From: CAYNRE01 sp964399535
GTDB taxonomy: Bacteria; Planctomycetota; Planctomycetia; Pirellulales; CAYNRE01
Direction of reading: 5' to 3'
Assembly: GCA_964399535.1 (NCBI GenBank)
Contig: CAYNRE010000026.1
Span: 181,760-245,759 of the forward strand
Length of the DNA stretch: 64,000 nucleotides
Each line of letters begins with the position of its first letter. Position 1 is the first letter of the stretch. Under the pieces are notes generated by a model. The model did not search any database. It worked only from the letters and a program-made list of their open reading frames with translations, and was not told where the DNA came from. Below, piece after piece: positions 9,342 through 17,286 of this stretch. Position numbers and translations under genes: made by a program.

Positions 9342-11237
9342 TTACGAGCCGTCGCCAGGGGGTGATGGTTCCAGGTGGCGGCGATACTCGGCCAATCGCC
9401 GGGCCAGCTCGTTGCGATCGGGCTGCTCGGCCGACGCCGCGGCCAGGGCCTGGGCTTGAGCCTCGACCGCCTCGGCCCAGCGCCCCTCGGCGGCGTAGGT
9501 GGCGGCCAGGGTGTCGAGAAAATCGCTCCTCGGCTCGGGCTCGAGCGCGATCGCGCGCTCGACGTGGCGGCGAGCCTCGGCGGGCCGACGCCGCGCCGGG
9601 TCGGCATGTGTGGCCAACAGCCAAGCGTAGTTGTTGAGCAACTCGGCCTGGCTACCCCGGGCCAGCGGCAACGCGCGCGCGTAGGCGGCTTCGGCTTCGT
9701 CCCAGCGCTCCAGGACCTGCAGGGCCATCGCTTCGCCGGCCACCGGTTCCACCTGTTCCGGTCGCAGCCGCTGGGCCTCTCTTAGCGGCGCGAGCGCCTC
9801 GGCCGGGCGGCCTTCTTCAATCAGTGCCCAGCCCAGGTTGTTCCAGGCCAGATCGTTGTCGCCCGTAACGGCCAGCGCGCGGCGAAAGAGAGTTTCGCTC
9901 GATCTCCAGTGGCGCAGTTCAAGCTGGGTTTCGATGACCAGGCCCGCAACGAACAGCCCTGCGAGGACCGGTGCCAGCTTCAGCCAGAAAGCGGCCCGCC
10001 GTGCGACCCAGCCGCTGCGGCCCAGATCGGCCCAGGCCCAGACCAGCCCCCAGGCCAGACCCAGGTGGGGCAGGTAGGTGTACCGATCGGATCGGCCGGC
10101 GCCCCCGACCTGAATCAAGCCGATCACCGGAACCAGCATGCCCAGGAACCAGAGCCAACTCACCACGGGGTAGCCCCGACGACGGGCAACGACCACGGCG
10201 GCCGAAATACCGAGCAAACCCGTCGCGCTCAGCCAGACCTGGGGAGCACTCCAGCCCAGTTGGGGGTGCGGATAATAAACGGCCAGCGGCCCTGGCCAAA
10301 CCAGCTGTCGGGCATAGGTGGCCGTGGCCCAAACCGCGTTCGACAAACGCAGTTCCAGGGGCAGCAGGTCGAAACCGCGGACCGAGCCGTGTCGCGATTG
10401 CACCCAGTAGGTCACCAGGGCCATCGCGGCAGCCAGAGCCAGCAGCGGAGCCTTTTCCATCAGCCGACGGGCAAACGCGTTCCCCGGCCCCCGGCCCCCT
10501 TGCTCCTCCGGGGTTGGCGCGAGCCGACCGAGTGGCCAGTAGTCCAGAAGCACCATCACGGCCGGCAGCGTAACCAGCATTGGTTTGGCCAACAGGCCGA
10601 GTAGGAGCAGCAAGAAGGTGGCCAGGTAGCGGAGCGGCGAGGGGTGTCGAGCCCAGCCGGTGTAGGCCAGGAGCGTCGCCAGGGCCAAGCAGCCCGATAA
10701 CACATCCTTGCGCTCGGCCACCCAGGCCACCGACTCGACGCGCAAGGGGTGCCAGCCCCAGATTGCGGCCACGAACAGGCTGGCCTGCCACCGACCGGTG
10801 AGGCGCCCGAGCAACAGGTAAACCAGGCCCACGGTGGTCGCGTGCCAGAGCACATTGGTCAGGTGGTGCCCCCAGGGGTTCAGGCCGTAAAGCTGGCAAT
10901 CGAGCAGGTGCGAAAGCAAGGTAAAGGGGTGCCAGTTCGCGCCCACCACGGCGGTCGCCGCCCAGCGCAAACTCGCCAGCGAGACGCCCTCGTGCATGGG
11001 CCGGTTGTCGACCAGGTATAGGTCGTCGTCGAAGTTGAGGAATCCGCACCACAGCGTGGGTGCGAAAACCAGGCACGTCGCAGCCGACAGCAACAGGCTG
11101 ACCAGCGCGGGGGGAGGGGTCCACGGGCTCGCGTCGGTGGCGCTGCCAGGGGCGCGGTCGGCCCCGCCGCGCTGGTTTGCGGTGGAGGGCGCTTCGGCTG
11201 CCGGCAGCGGGCGACGATTGGGTGAACGCTTGGCCAT
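9342..11237 (-). CDS. TMTC-like membrane glycosyltransferase with TPRs (copy A)
   Basis: This 631-residue protein has a multi-pass N-terminal half and a soluble C-terminal TPR half (about residues 460-620). The membrane part has an acidic FLNFDDDLYLVDN loop after the first helix (residues 67-79), NWHP near 101, a GHHLTN segment, and HPLRVESVAWVAERKDVL near 163-180. SDRYTYLP lies in a later loop. This layout matches bacterial relatives of eukaryotic TMTC proteins (GT-C fold, GT105, DUF1736), which O-mannosylate surface proteins from a polyprenyl-linked sugar. The transferase activity is inferred from family layout. It is divergent from copy B, with only 45 bp between starts. Confidence 0.8.
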   Translation of the reverse strand: MAKRSPNRRPLPAAEAPSTANQRGGADRAPGSATDASPWTPPPALVSLLLSAATCLVFAPTLWCGFLNFDDDLYLVDNRPMHEGVSLASLRWAATAVVGANWHPFTLLSHLLDCQLYGLNPWGHHLTNVLWHATTVGLVYLLLGRLTGRWQASLFVAAIWGWHPLRVESVAWVAERKDVLSGCLALATLLAYTGWARHPSPLRYLATFLLLLLGLLAKPMLVTLPAVMVLLDYWPLGRLAPTPEEQGGRGPGNAFARRLMEKAPLLALAAAMALVTYWVQSRHGSVRGFDLLPLELRLSNAVWATATYARQLVWPGPLAVYYPHPQLGWSAPQVWLSATGLLGISAAVVVARRRGYPVVSWLWFLGMLVPVIGLIQVGGAGRSDRYTYLPHLGLAWGLVWAWADLGRSGWVARRAAFWLKLAPVLAGLFVAGLVIETQLELRHWRSSETLFRRALAVTGDNDLAWNNLGWALIEEGRPAEALAPLREAQRLRPEQVEPVAGEAMALQVLERWDEAEAAYARALPLARGSQAELLNNYAWLLATHADPARRRPAEARRHVERAIALEPEPRSDFLDTLAATYAAEGRWAEAVEAQAQALAAASAEQPDRNELARRLAEYRRHLEPSPPGDGS

Positions 11238-11282
11238 CGGTTATGTTTTAGCCCGATTCCTCATCTGCTGGCGAGTCGCGCG

Positions 11283-13364
11283 GTGAATCGCAATCCGGTC
11301 CAACCCGAACTACAGGCCGTCCGCGACCAGGTTGCGCGTGGCTTGAGCCGTCCCGCCGTGGTGGCAACCCTCCTGGGGTTGGCGACCCTGGCCGTTTTCG
11401 CCAGGGCCGTGCCGCACGAATTCATCGAGCTCGACGACAAGGCCTATGTGGTGCTCAACCGTCGGATTCATCCCGGCCCGGTACCCAGCGTGGTCGCCTG
11501 GTCGCTCTGGGCCCCCGTGGGGGGCAACTGGCATCCCCTTACGGTACTGAGCCACGCCACGGATTGCCTGGTATATGGTCTGAATCCCTGGGGACACCAT
11601 TTCACCAGCGTTCTCGTTCATGCGCTGGCGGTTAGCCTGGCGGTCGGCGTGCTCTGGCTATCGACCGGCCGCCTGGTGGAAAGCGCGCTGGCGGCGGCGC
11701 TCTGGGGCTGGCACCCCTTGCGCGTCGAGTCGGTGGCCTGGGTGGCCGAACGGAAAGATGTCCTGGCGATGTTTTTCTGGATGGCGGCGATGGCGAGCTA
11801 CGTGGCCTGGGTCCGCCGGCCCAGCCCGAGCGGGCGCTTGGCCACGGCGCTGCTGGTGGCGCTGGGTTTGGCGTCGAAGCCGCTGCTGGTCACTTTTCCC
11901 GCCGCCATGATGCTCTGGGATGCCTGGCCGCTGGGGCGCTACCGCTCGGCGGAAAGCTGGCGCGAGCGCGTTGCCCGGTTAGGCCGCTTCGCCGCCGAGA
12001 AGGCCGAACTGTGGGTGCTTGCGGCGGCGACCATGGCGGTGACGATGGCCTACCAGGCCAGCCAAGGCGCGGTGATGGCGGGGCTGAGCCTTGGTTTTCG
12101 CCTGAGTAACGCCCTGCAATCGTCGGTGGAATACCTGCTGCAAATGGCCTGGCCCGACCCGCTCTTCTTGCCCCACCTGCTGGCCGATCGCGATGGTACG
12201 GCGGGCCCCGCGCTGGTGGCCGCCGGCGTGCTGGTCGGCGTATCGCTGGCGGCCTTGGGCCTGGTGCGCGTCTGGCCGGCGCTGCTCATGGGTTGGTGCT
12301 GGTACCTGGGCACGCTCATGCCCATGGCCGGGCTGGTTCAGGCCGGGTTTCAGTCGTCGGCCGACCGTTATACGTATTTACCACAGTTTGGTTTGACCGT
12401 GGCCCTGGTTTGGGGCGCGGCGAGCCTTTGCCGCCCCTGGCCGGTCGCCCAACAGGCCGGCCTGGGCCTGGCCGGAGTGCTGCTCTTGGGTCTGGCGGCA
12501 ACCACGTTGCGTCAACTCGGGTTCTGGGCCGATTCACGGACATTATTCACCCATACGCTGGACTGCGAGCCCGACAACTACTTCGCCCACGTGGCCGTGG
12601 GACGCGAGCTGGCGCGGCAGGAGCGGCTCGATCAGGCGCGGGTCCATTTCGAGGCGGCCACGCGCCGCTCGCCACGCGACACCGAGGCGCATTTCAGCCT
12701 GGGCGAGGTCCACCTGAAGCTGGCCCATTTCGAACTGGCCGTTGCTCATTTCAACGCCGCCATCGCCGGTCGGCCCGCCACGGGTTGGCCGGCTGCCAGC
12801 GCCTATTTGGCCGAGGCTCTTTCGCTGCTGGGCCACATGCCCGCGGCCCGGGCCCAGTTGCAACAGGCCGTCGCGCTCGACCCGACACTGGCTCCCCAGT
12901 TGGAAACGCTTGCCCGGTTGGTCGAGCAGCCCGATCGCGATGGCGAACTGCTCCAGCGGCTCCAGCAGGCCCTGGCCCGGTCTCCCGACGATCCGCGGGT
13001 AGCGCTGCGGCTGGCTCGGATTCTGGCCTCGCACCCCCAAGCCGAGCTGCGCGATCCGCCCCGGGCGCTGGGGCTGGCCCGGCTGGCCGCGGGCTCGCAG
13101 GCCGGCCAGCAACCCTACTGGCTCGATACGCTGGCGCTAGCCCAGGCGGCCAACGGCCAGTTTTCGGCGGCGCTGAAGACCGCCCAGCAAGCCCGCCCCT
13201 TGGCGCGAGCCTGGGCCGAGCGCGACTCGGAGTGGGGCGCCTTGGCCGATCAGGTCGAAGCCCGGATCGAACTCTATCGTCGCGGCCGGCGCGCCGAAAT
13301 CGCCACGGCCGACGATCTGTTTTGGCTGGCCGTTCCCTTGGCCCAGGACGGTCCAGAATCATGA
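11283..13364 (+). CDS. TMTC-like membrane glycosyltransferase with TPRs (copy B)
   Basis: This is the second paralogue, 693 residues, with a GTG start. It repeats the copy A signature: FIELDDKAYVVLN after the first helix, GNWHPLTVLSH, NPWGHHFTS, HPLRVESVAWVAERKDVL and SADRYTYLP. Roughly ten hydrophobic segments precede a TPR region from about residue 425 to the end, longer than in copy A. The last TPR segment carries the LDTLALAQAANGQFSAAL motif common to this planctomycete/verrucomicrobial family. Its stop overlaps the start of copy C (ATGA at 13361-13364), implying translational coupling. It is presumed to act in the inner membrane on exported proteins or glycans. Confidence 0.8.
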   Translation: MNRNPVQPELQAVRDQVARGLSRPAVVATLLGLATLAVFARAVPHEFIELDDKAYVVLNRRIHPGPVPSVVAWSLWAPVGGNWHPLTVLSHATDCLVYGLNPWGHHFTSVLVHALAVSLAVGVLWLSTGRLVESALAAALWGWHPLRVESVAWVAERKDVLAMFFWMAAMASYVAWVRRPSPSGRLATALLVALGLASKPLLVTFPAAMMLWDAWPLGRYRSAESWRERVARLGRFAAEKAELWVLAAATMAVTMAYQASQGAVMAGLSLGFRLSNALQSSVEYLLQMAWPDPLFLPHLLADRDGTAGPALVAAGVLVGVSLAALGLVRVWPALLMGWCWYLGTLMPMAGLVQAGFQSSADRYTYLPQFGLTVALVWGAASLCRPWPVAQQAGLGLAGVLLLGLAATTLRQLGFWADSRTLFTHTLDCEPDNYFAHVAVGRELARQERLDQARVHFEAATRRSPRDTEAHFSLGEVHLKLAHFELAVAHFNAAIAGRPATGWPAASAYLAEALSLLGHMPAARAQLQQAVALDPTLAPQLETLARLVEQPDRDGELLQRLQQALARSPDDPRVALRLARILASHPQAELRDPPRALGLARLAAGSQAGQQPYWLDTLALAQAANGQFSAALKTAQQARPLARAWAERDSEWGALADQVEARIELYRRGRRAEIATADDLFWLAVPLAQDGPES

Positions 13365-15085
13365 GCCAGCGCGCCGAGACCCCCCCCGCCACGCTGCACC
13401 CGCTGGGTTGGCCGGCGTTTTTGGCAGCGGCCGCGCTGACCGGGCTCTCGATCGCGGTTTATCTGCCCGCGCTGGGGTGCGAGTTCGTCGAGTTGGACGA
13501 CGGCGGGTACGTGGTCCGAAACCCCTGGGTGTCGCCCGGACTGAGTTGGCAGGGGCTGCGCCGGGCGGCCACCGAGGTGGTGGGCTCGAACTGGCACCCG
13601 TTGACCATGGTGTCGCACCAGGCAGATTGCCAGCTCTATGGTCTGGAGCCGCGCGGGCACCACTTGACCAGTATCCTCTGGCACGCGGCGACGACGGCCC
13701 TGTTGTTTCTGCTGGGATTGCGGCTCACGGGCCGATTCGTGCCCTGCCTGGCGGCGGCCGCGCTTTGGAGCTGGCACCCGCTCCGGGTCGAGTCCGTGGC
13801 CTGGGTCTCGGAGCGCAAGGATGTGCTCTCCGGGTTCTTTGGCCTTTTGAGTTTGTGGTTCTACGCGGCCTGGGCCGTGCGCGGCGGCGCGATCCGTTTC
13901 CTGCTTGCCGGCTCGAGCCTGGCCGCGGGGCTGTTGTGCAAGTCGATGTTGGTCACCTGGCCGGCGGTCATGGTGCTGCTCGACTACTGGCCGCTCGGTC
14001 GCTGGCGGCCCGACGACCTGCTGCGTGTCGACGCTTGGCCACGGCTCGGCCGGCTGATTGCCGAAAAGTGGCTCTTCTGGCTGCTGGCACTGGCCAGCTC
14101 CATGCTCACGCTTTCCACCCAGTCGCAGGTAGCGGTTCGCTCGCTGGAGCGGCTGCCGCTGGTATGGCGCCTGGCCAATGCCCTGGCTTCGCTGGCCGAC
14201 TACCTGGGGCAAACGGTTTGGCCCGCGCGAATGGCCTGTTTCTATCCGCATCCGGGCGCGGCGCCGAATTGGATTTCAGTGGTCACCGGGGCCCTGTTGC
14301 TAGTGGGTACGTTTTGGGGCGCGTGGCGCTTGCGTGGCCAGCAACCGTATTTGCTGGTGGGCTGGTGTTGGTTCGTGGGCACGCTGCTGCCCGTGGTGGG
14401 GCTTATCCAGGTAGGTGGTCATGCCCGGGCCGACCGCTATACCTATTTGCCTTCGATCGGGATCGCCACGGCGGTGGTTGGGCTGGTCGGGCATTGGGCG
14501 GGTGGCGATCGGCGCCGGTTGCGTGGAGTTGGCCTGGCCGCCGGAGCGGTGGCCCTGGCGCTGGCCGCCACGACTTGGCGCCAAATCGGCGTCTGGCACG
14601 ATACCGAAAGCCTGTTTCGACACGCCGCCGCGGTCACCGACCGCAATTTCCTGGCCTATGCTTCGCTGGGAAATGTGCTTTCGGGGCGCGGCGAGTTTCA
14701 GGCCGCGCTGGTCGAATTCGATCGGGCGCTGGCGTACCATGCCCAAGAGCCGCTGGCTACGCTGGGTAAAGCCTATTGCCTGGCCCGGCTCGATCGGCCG
14801 CGGGAGGCGATCGTTTGGTACCAGCGGGCGCTGGATCAGCAACCGGGCGATCCGCGGCTGAGGTTCAACCTGGCTGAAATGCTGGCGGCCTCGGGCCGGC
14901 GCCGCGAAGCGGCCCTCGCGTACCGCCAGGTCGTTGCCGAGTGCCAGGCAACCGGCGCCGGCCAGTGGGCGGAGTTGGCGGCGCTGGCTACCGAGCGATT
15001 GAACGGGTTGGGGTCGTCGTCGCCCGCGCCCGTTCGGCCGACGGCGCCGGGGGGCTTGCCGCCCCAAGCGCCGTCGCCTGATTGA
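13361..15085 (+). CDS. TMTC-like membrane glycosyltransferase with TPRs (copy C)
   Basis: This third paralogue has 574 residues. The ATG at 13361 is chosen because it overlaps the preceding TGA and has AGGACGG upstream; the longer frame upstream is a shadow of copy B. The signature repeats as FVELDDGGYVVRN, SNWHPLTMVSHQADCQLYG, HPLRVESVAWVSERKDVL and RADRYTYLP. Its TPR part is the shortest of the five (about three repeats), and it ends in a Pro/Ser-rich tail. The TGA ends at 15085 within four bases of a possible TTG start of copy D. Confidence 0.8.
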   Translation: MSQRAETPPATLHPLGWPAFLAAAALTGLSIAVYLPALGCEFVELDDGGYVVRNPWVSPGLSWQGLRRAATEVVGSNWHPLTMVSHQADCQLYGLEPRGHHLTSILWHAATTALLFLLGLRLTGRFVPCLAAAALWSWHPLRVESVAWVSERKDVLSGFFGLLSLWFYAAWAVRGGAIRFLLAGSSLAAGLLCKSMLVTWPAVMVLLDYWPLGRWRPDDLLRVDAWPRLGRLIAEKWLFWLLALASSMLTLSTQSQVAVRSLERLPLVWRLANALASLADYLGQTVWPARMACFYPHPGAAPNWISVVTGALLLVGTFWGAWRLRGQQPYLLVGWCWFVGTLLPVVGLIQVGGHARADRYTYLPSIGIATAVVGLVGHWAGGDRRRLRGVGLAAGAVALALAATTWRQIGVWHDTESLFRHAAAVTDRNFLAYASLGNVLSGRGEFQAALVEFDRALAYHAQEPLATLGKAYCLARLDRPREAIVWYQRALDQQPGDPRLRFNLAEMLAASGRRREAALAYRQVVAECQATGAGQWAELAALATERLNGLGSSSPAPVRPTAPGGLPPQAPSPD

Positions 15086-15120
15086 ATCGCCGCCCGAACG
15101 GTCGCGGCCGGCCCATCGGA

Positions 15121-17286
15121 ATGTTTGCTGCAGCAAGTGAGGCGCAAGTGCCCCAAGCTCGTGTGAGCGCGACTCCCTCGGCCACGCTTCCGGCCGCCCC
15201 GGCACGGAGATTGCCGGTGGCGGTTCCGGTGCGGCGGCGAACGGCGCGCGATTGGGGCCTGGCCCTGGCCTTGGGGCTGCTCACGCTGCTCGTCTACGCT
15301 CGGGCCGTGGGCGGCGGCTTCATCGCCCTGGACGACAACGGCTACGTGTACGACAACCCGCACGTGCTTGCCGGCTGGACCGGCGAAACCCTGGCCTGGC
15401 TGCCTAGCGCCATCGTGGTGGGCAACTGGCACCCGCTGACCGTGGCCACCCATGTTACCGACGTGGCGCTGTTCGGCGTGGAGCCGGCCGGCCATCATTT
15501 CACCAATCTCGCACTCCATGCCCTGAGCACGGCAGCCCTGTTTCTGTTGCTGGTGACCGCCACCGGGCAAACGGGGCGGGCCCTGGCCGTGGCCGCGCTT
15601 TGGAGCTGGCACCCCCTGCGTGTCGAATCGGTCGCCTGGATCGCCGAGCGAAAGGATGTGCTCTCGGGCCTGTGGTGGATGCTGGCCCTGGCGGCCTATA
15701 CCCGTTACGCCCAGTGCCCGGGCGTGGGCCGTTATGCCACGGTGGTGACGCTCTTGATCCTGGGGCTGTTATCGAAGCCGATGGTGGTTACGCTCCCCTT
15801 GGTGCTCCTGCTCTGGGATTTCTGGCCCCTGCTGCGCTTGCCGCATCCTCGGCAGGTGGGCTGGGGGGCGTTTGCGCGCACCTGTGGATGGCTCGTCTGG
15901 GAGAAGCTGCCGCTCTTGGGCCTGTCGGCCGCGGCCTGCGGGGCCACGCTCGCGGCTCAGTATGCCGAAGCGGTGCGGCCACTGGCGGGGTTGGGGCTCG
16001 GGCTGCGAACGCTGAACGCGGCCCGCAGCTACGTAGACTACCTGGGCCAAATGATCTGGCCCCTGGAATTGGCCGTGTTCTACCCGCATCCGGCCCACCG
16101 AATCGCGGTTTATCCGGCGCTTGCCGCCCTCCTGGCGCTGGTTGCGGTCACCCTCGCGGTGCTCTTTTGGGCCGATCGGTGGCGGTACCTGGCCGTGGGG
16201 TGGCTGTGGTACCTGGGCACGCTGGTGCCGGTGATCGGTTGGGTGCAGGTGGGGGGCGCCGCCCGGGCCGACCGCTACACCTATTTGCCCATGATCGGCG
16301 TGCTGCTGGCCGTGGTTTGGTGGATCGGCGATTGGGTCGCCGCCCGCCCCCGGTGGTATCGCCCGGTGGTCGTTGCGACCACGCTGATGGCGGGGCTGCT
16401 GGCCGCGCAGACCGTGCGGCAAATCGGGTACTGGCGCGATTCGCGCGCGCTGTTTGAGCATACGGCGCGCGTTACCCAGGACAATTTCTTTGCGCTGACC
16501 AGTTGGGCCGACGAGTTGGCCGCGGCGAGCCAAGCGGAGCAGGCCCACCAGCGCTATCAAGAGGCGCTGGCCGCCTTTCCCGGTTACGACCGCGCGGTGC
16601 GGGGCGATGTGCGGTTGCTGCTGGCGATGGGGCGCCCGGGCGAGGCCATCGACGTGTACCGCCAGGCCCTCCGGCGCGGCCTGGCCGATCTGGCGGCGCG
16701 TCGGCATTACGTTTCGCTCTGTTTGGAACACGGCCGCTGGGACGAGGCACGCCAACAATGCCAATGGCTGCTGTCGCGCGATCCAGGCGATTCGACCGCC
16801 CTGACCCTGTTTGGCATGCTCGAAGCGCGGACCGGCAAGCCGCGGCGGGCAACGGCCCTTTGGCAACAGGCGTTGGCGATCGATCCGCTACAAGGCGACG
16901 CCGCACTCGAATTGGCCTGGCTCTGGTCGACCCACCCCGATGCCAGTTTGCGCAACGGTGCCGGCGCACTGCGGATGACCCGGGTATTGATCCAAGGGCC
17001 GGCCGCCAAGGCCTGGCGTACCTGGGAAGTACACGCGGCGGCCCTGGCCGAGACGGGTGACTTTCGCGCCGCCGAGACCGCGCTGCAGCAGGCCGTGTTG
17101 CGCTCGGCCGCCCCGGGCGCGGCCGGTCCGACGGGCGATCGCACGCCGCAGAGCCTGCGCCAGGAATGGGAGGTTCGCCGCAGACGGTTTCGCCAGGGGC
17201 GCCCGTTCCGCCAGGACCCTGCCCGAAGCACTCCCTCGGCACCACCAACGGAAGCGGACTCGCCCGAACCACGGAGTGCCCCATGA
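15121..17286 (+). CDS. TMTC-like membrane glycosyltransferase with TPRs (copy D)
   Basis: Fourth paralogue, about 721 residues. I use the ATG at 15121; a TTG at 15082, overlapping the stop of copy C as TTGA, is an equally possible start that would add 13 residues. The signature is FIALDDNGYVYDN, GNWHPLTVATH, GHHFTNLALHA, HPLRVESVAWIAERKDVL and RADRYTYLP. A membrane half of about ten segments precedes TPR-like repeats from about residue 455 onward. The end is Arg/Pro/Ser-rich. Its stop overlaps the start of copy E (ATGA at 17283-17286). Confidence 0.8.
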   Translation: MFAAASEAQVPQARVSATPSATLPAAPARRLPVAVPVRRRTARDWGLALALGLLTLLVYARAVGGGFIALDDNGYVYDNPHVLAGWTGETLAWLPSAIVVGNWHPLTVATHVTDVALFGVEPAGHHFTNLALHALSTAALFLLLVTATGQTGRALAVAALWSWHPLRVESVAWIAERKDVLSGLWWMLALAAYTRYAQCPGVGRYATVVTLLILGLLSKPMVVTLPLVLLLWDFWPLLRLPHPRQVGWGAFARTCGWLVWEKLPLLGLSAAACGATLAAQYAEAVRPLAGLGLGLRTLNAARSYVDYLGQMIWPLELAVFYPHPAHRIAVYPALAALLALVAVTLAVLFWADRWRYLAVGWLWYLGTLVPVIGWVQVGGAARADRYTYLPMIGVLLAVVWWIGDWVAARPRWYRPVVVATTLMAGLLAAQTVRQIGYWRDSRALFEHTARVTQDNFFALTSWADELAAASQAEQAHQRYQEALAAFPGYDRAVRGDVRLLLAMGRPGEAIDVYRQALRRGLADLAARRHYVSLCLEHGRWDEARQQCQWLLSRDPGDSTALTLFGMLEARTGKPRRATALWQQALAIDPLQGDAALELAWLWSTHPDASLRNGAGALRMTRVLIQGPAAKAWRTWEVHAAALAETGDFRAAETALQQAVLRSAAPGAAGPTGDRTPQSLRQEWEVRRRRFRQGRPFRQDPARSTPSAPPTEADSPEPRSAP

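Noticed and set aside
12293..13360. Upstream extension of TMTC copy C
   Set aside because: This part is out of phase with copy B, which is clearly coding there, and has no family similarity. The ATG at 13361 is the real start.
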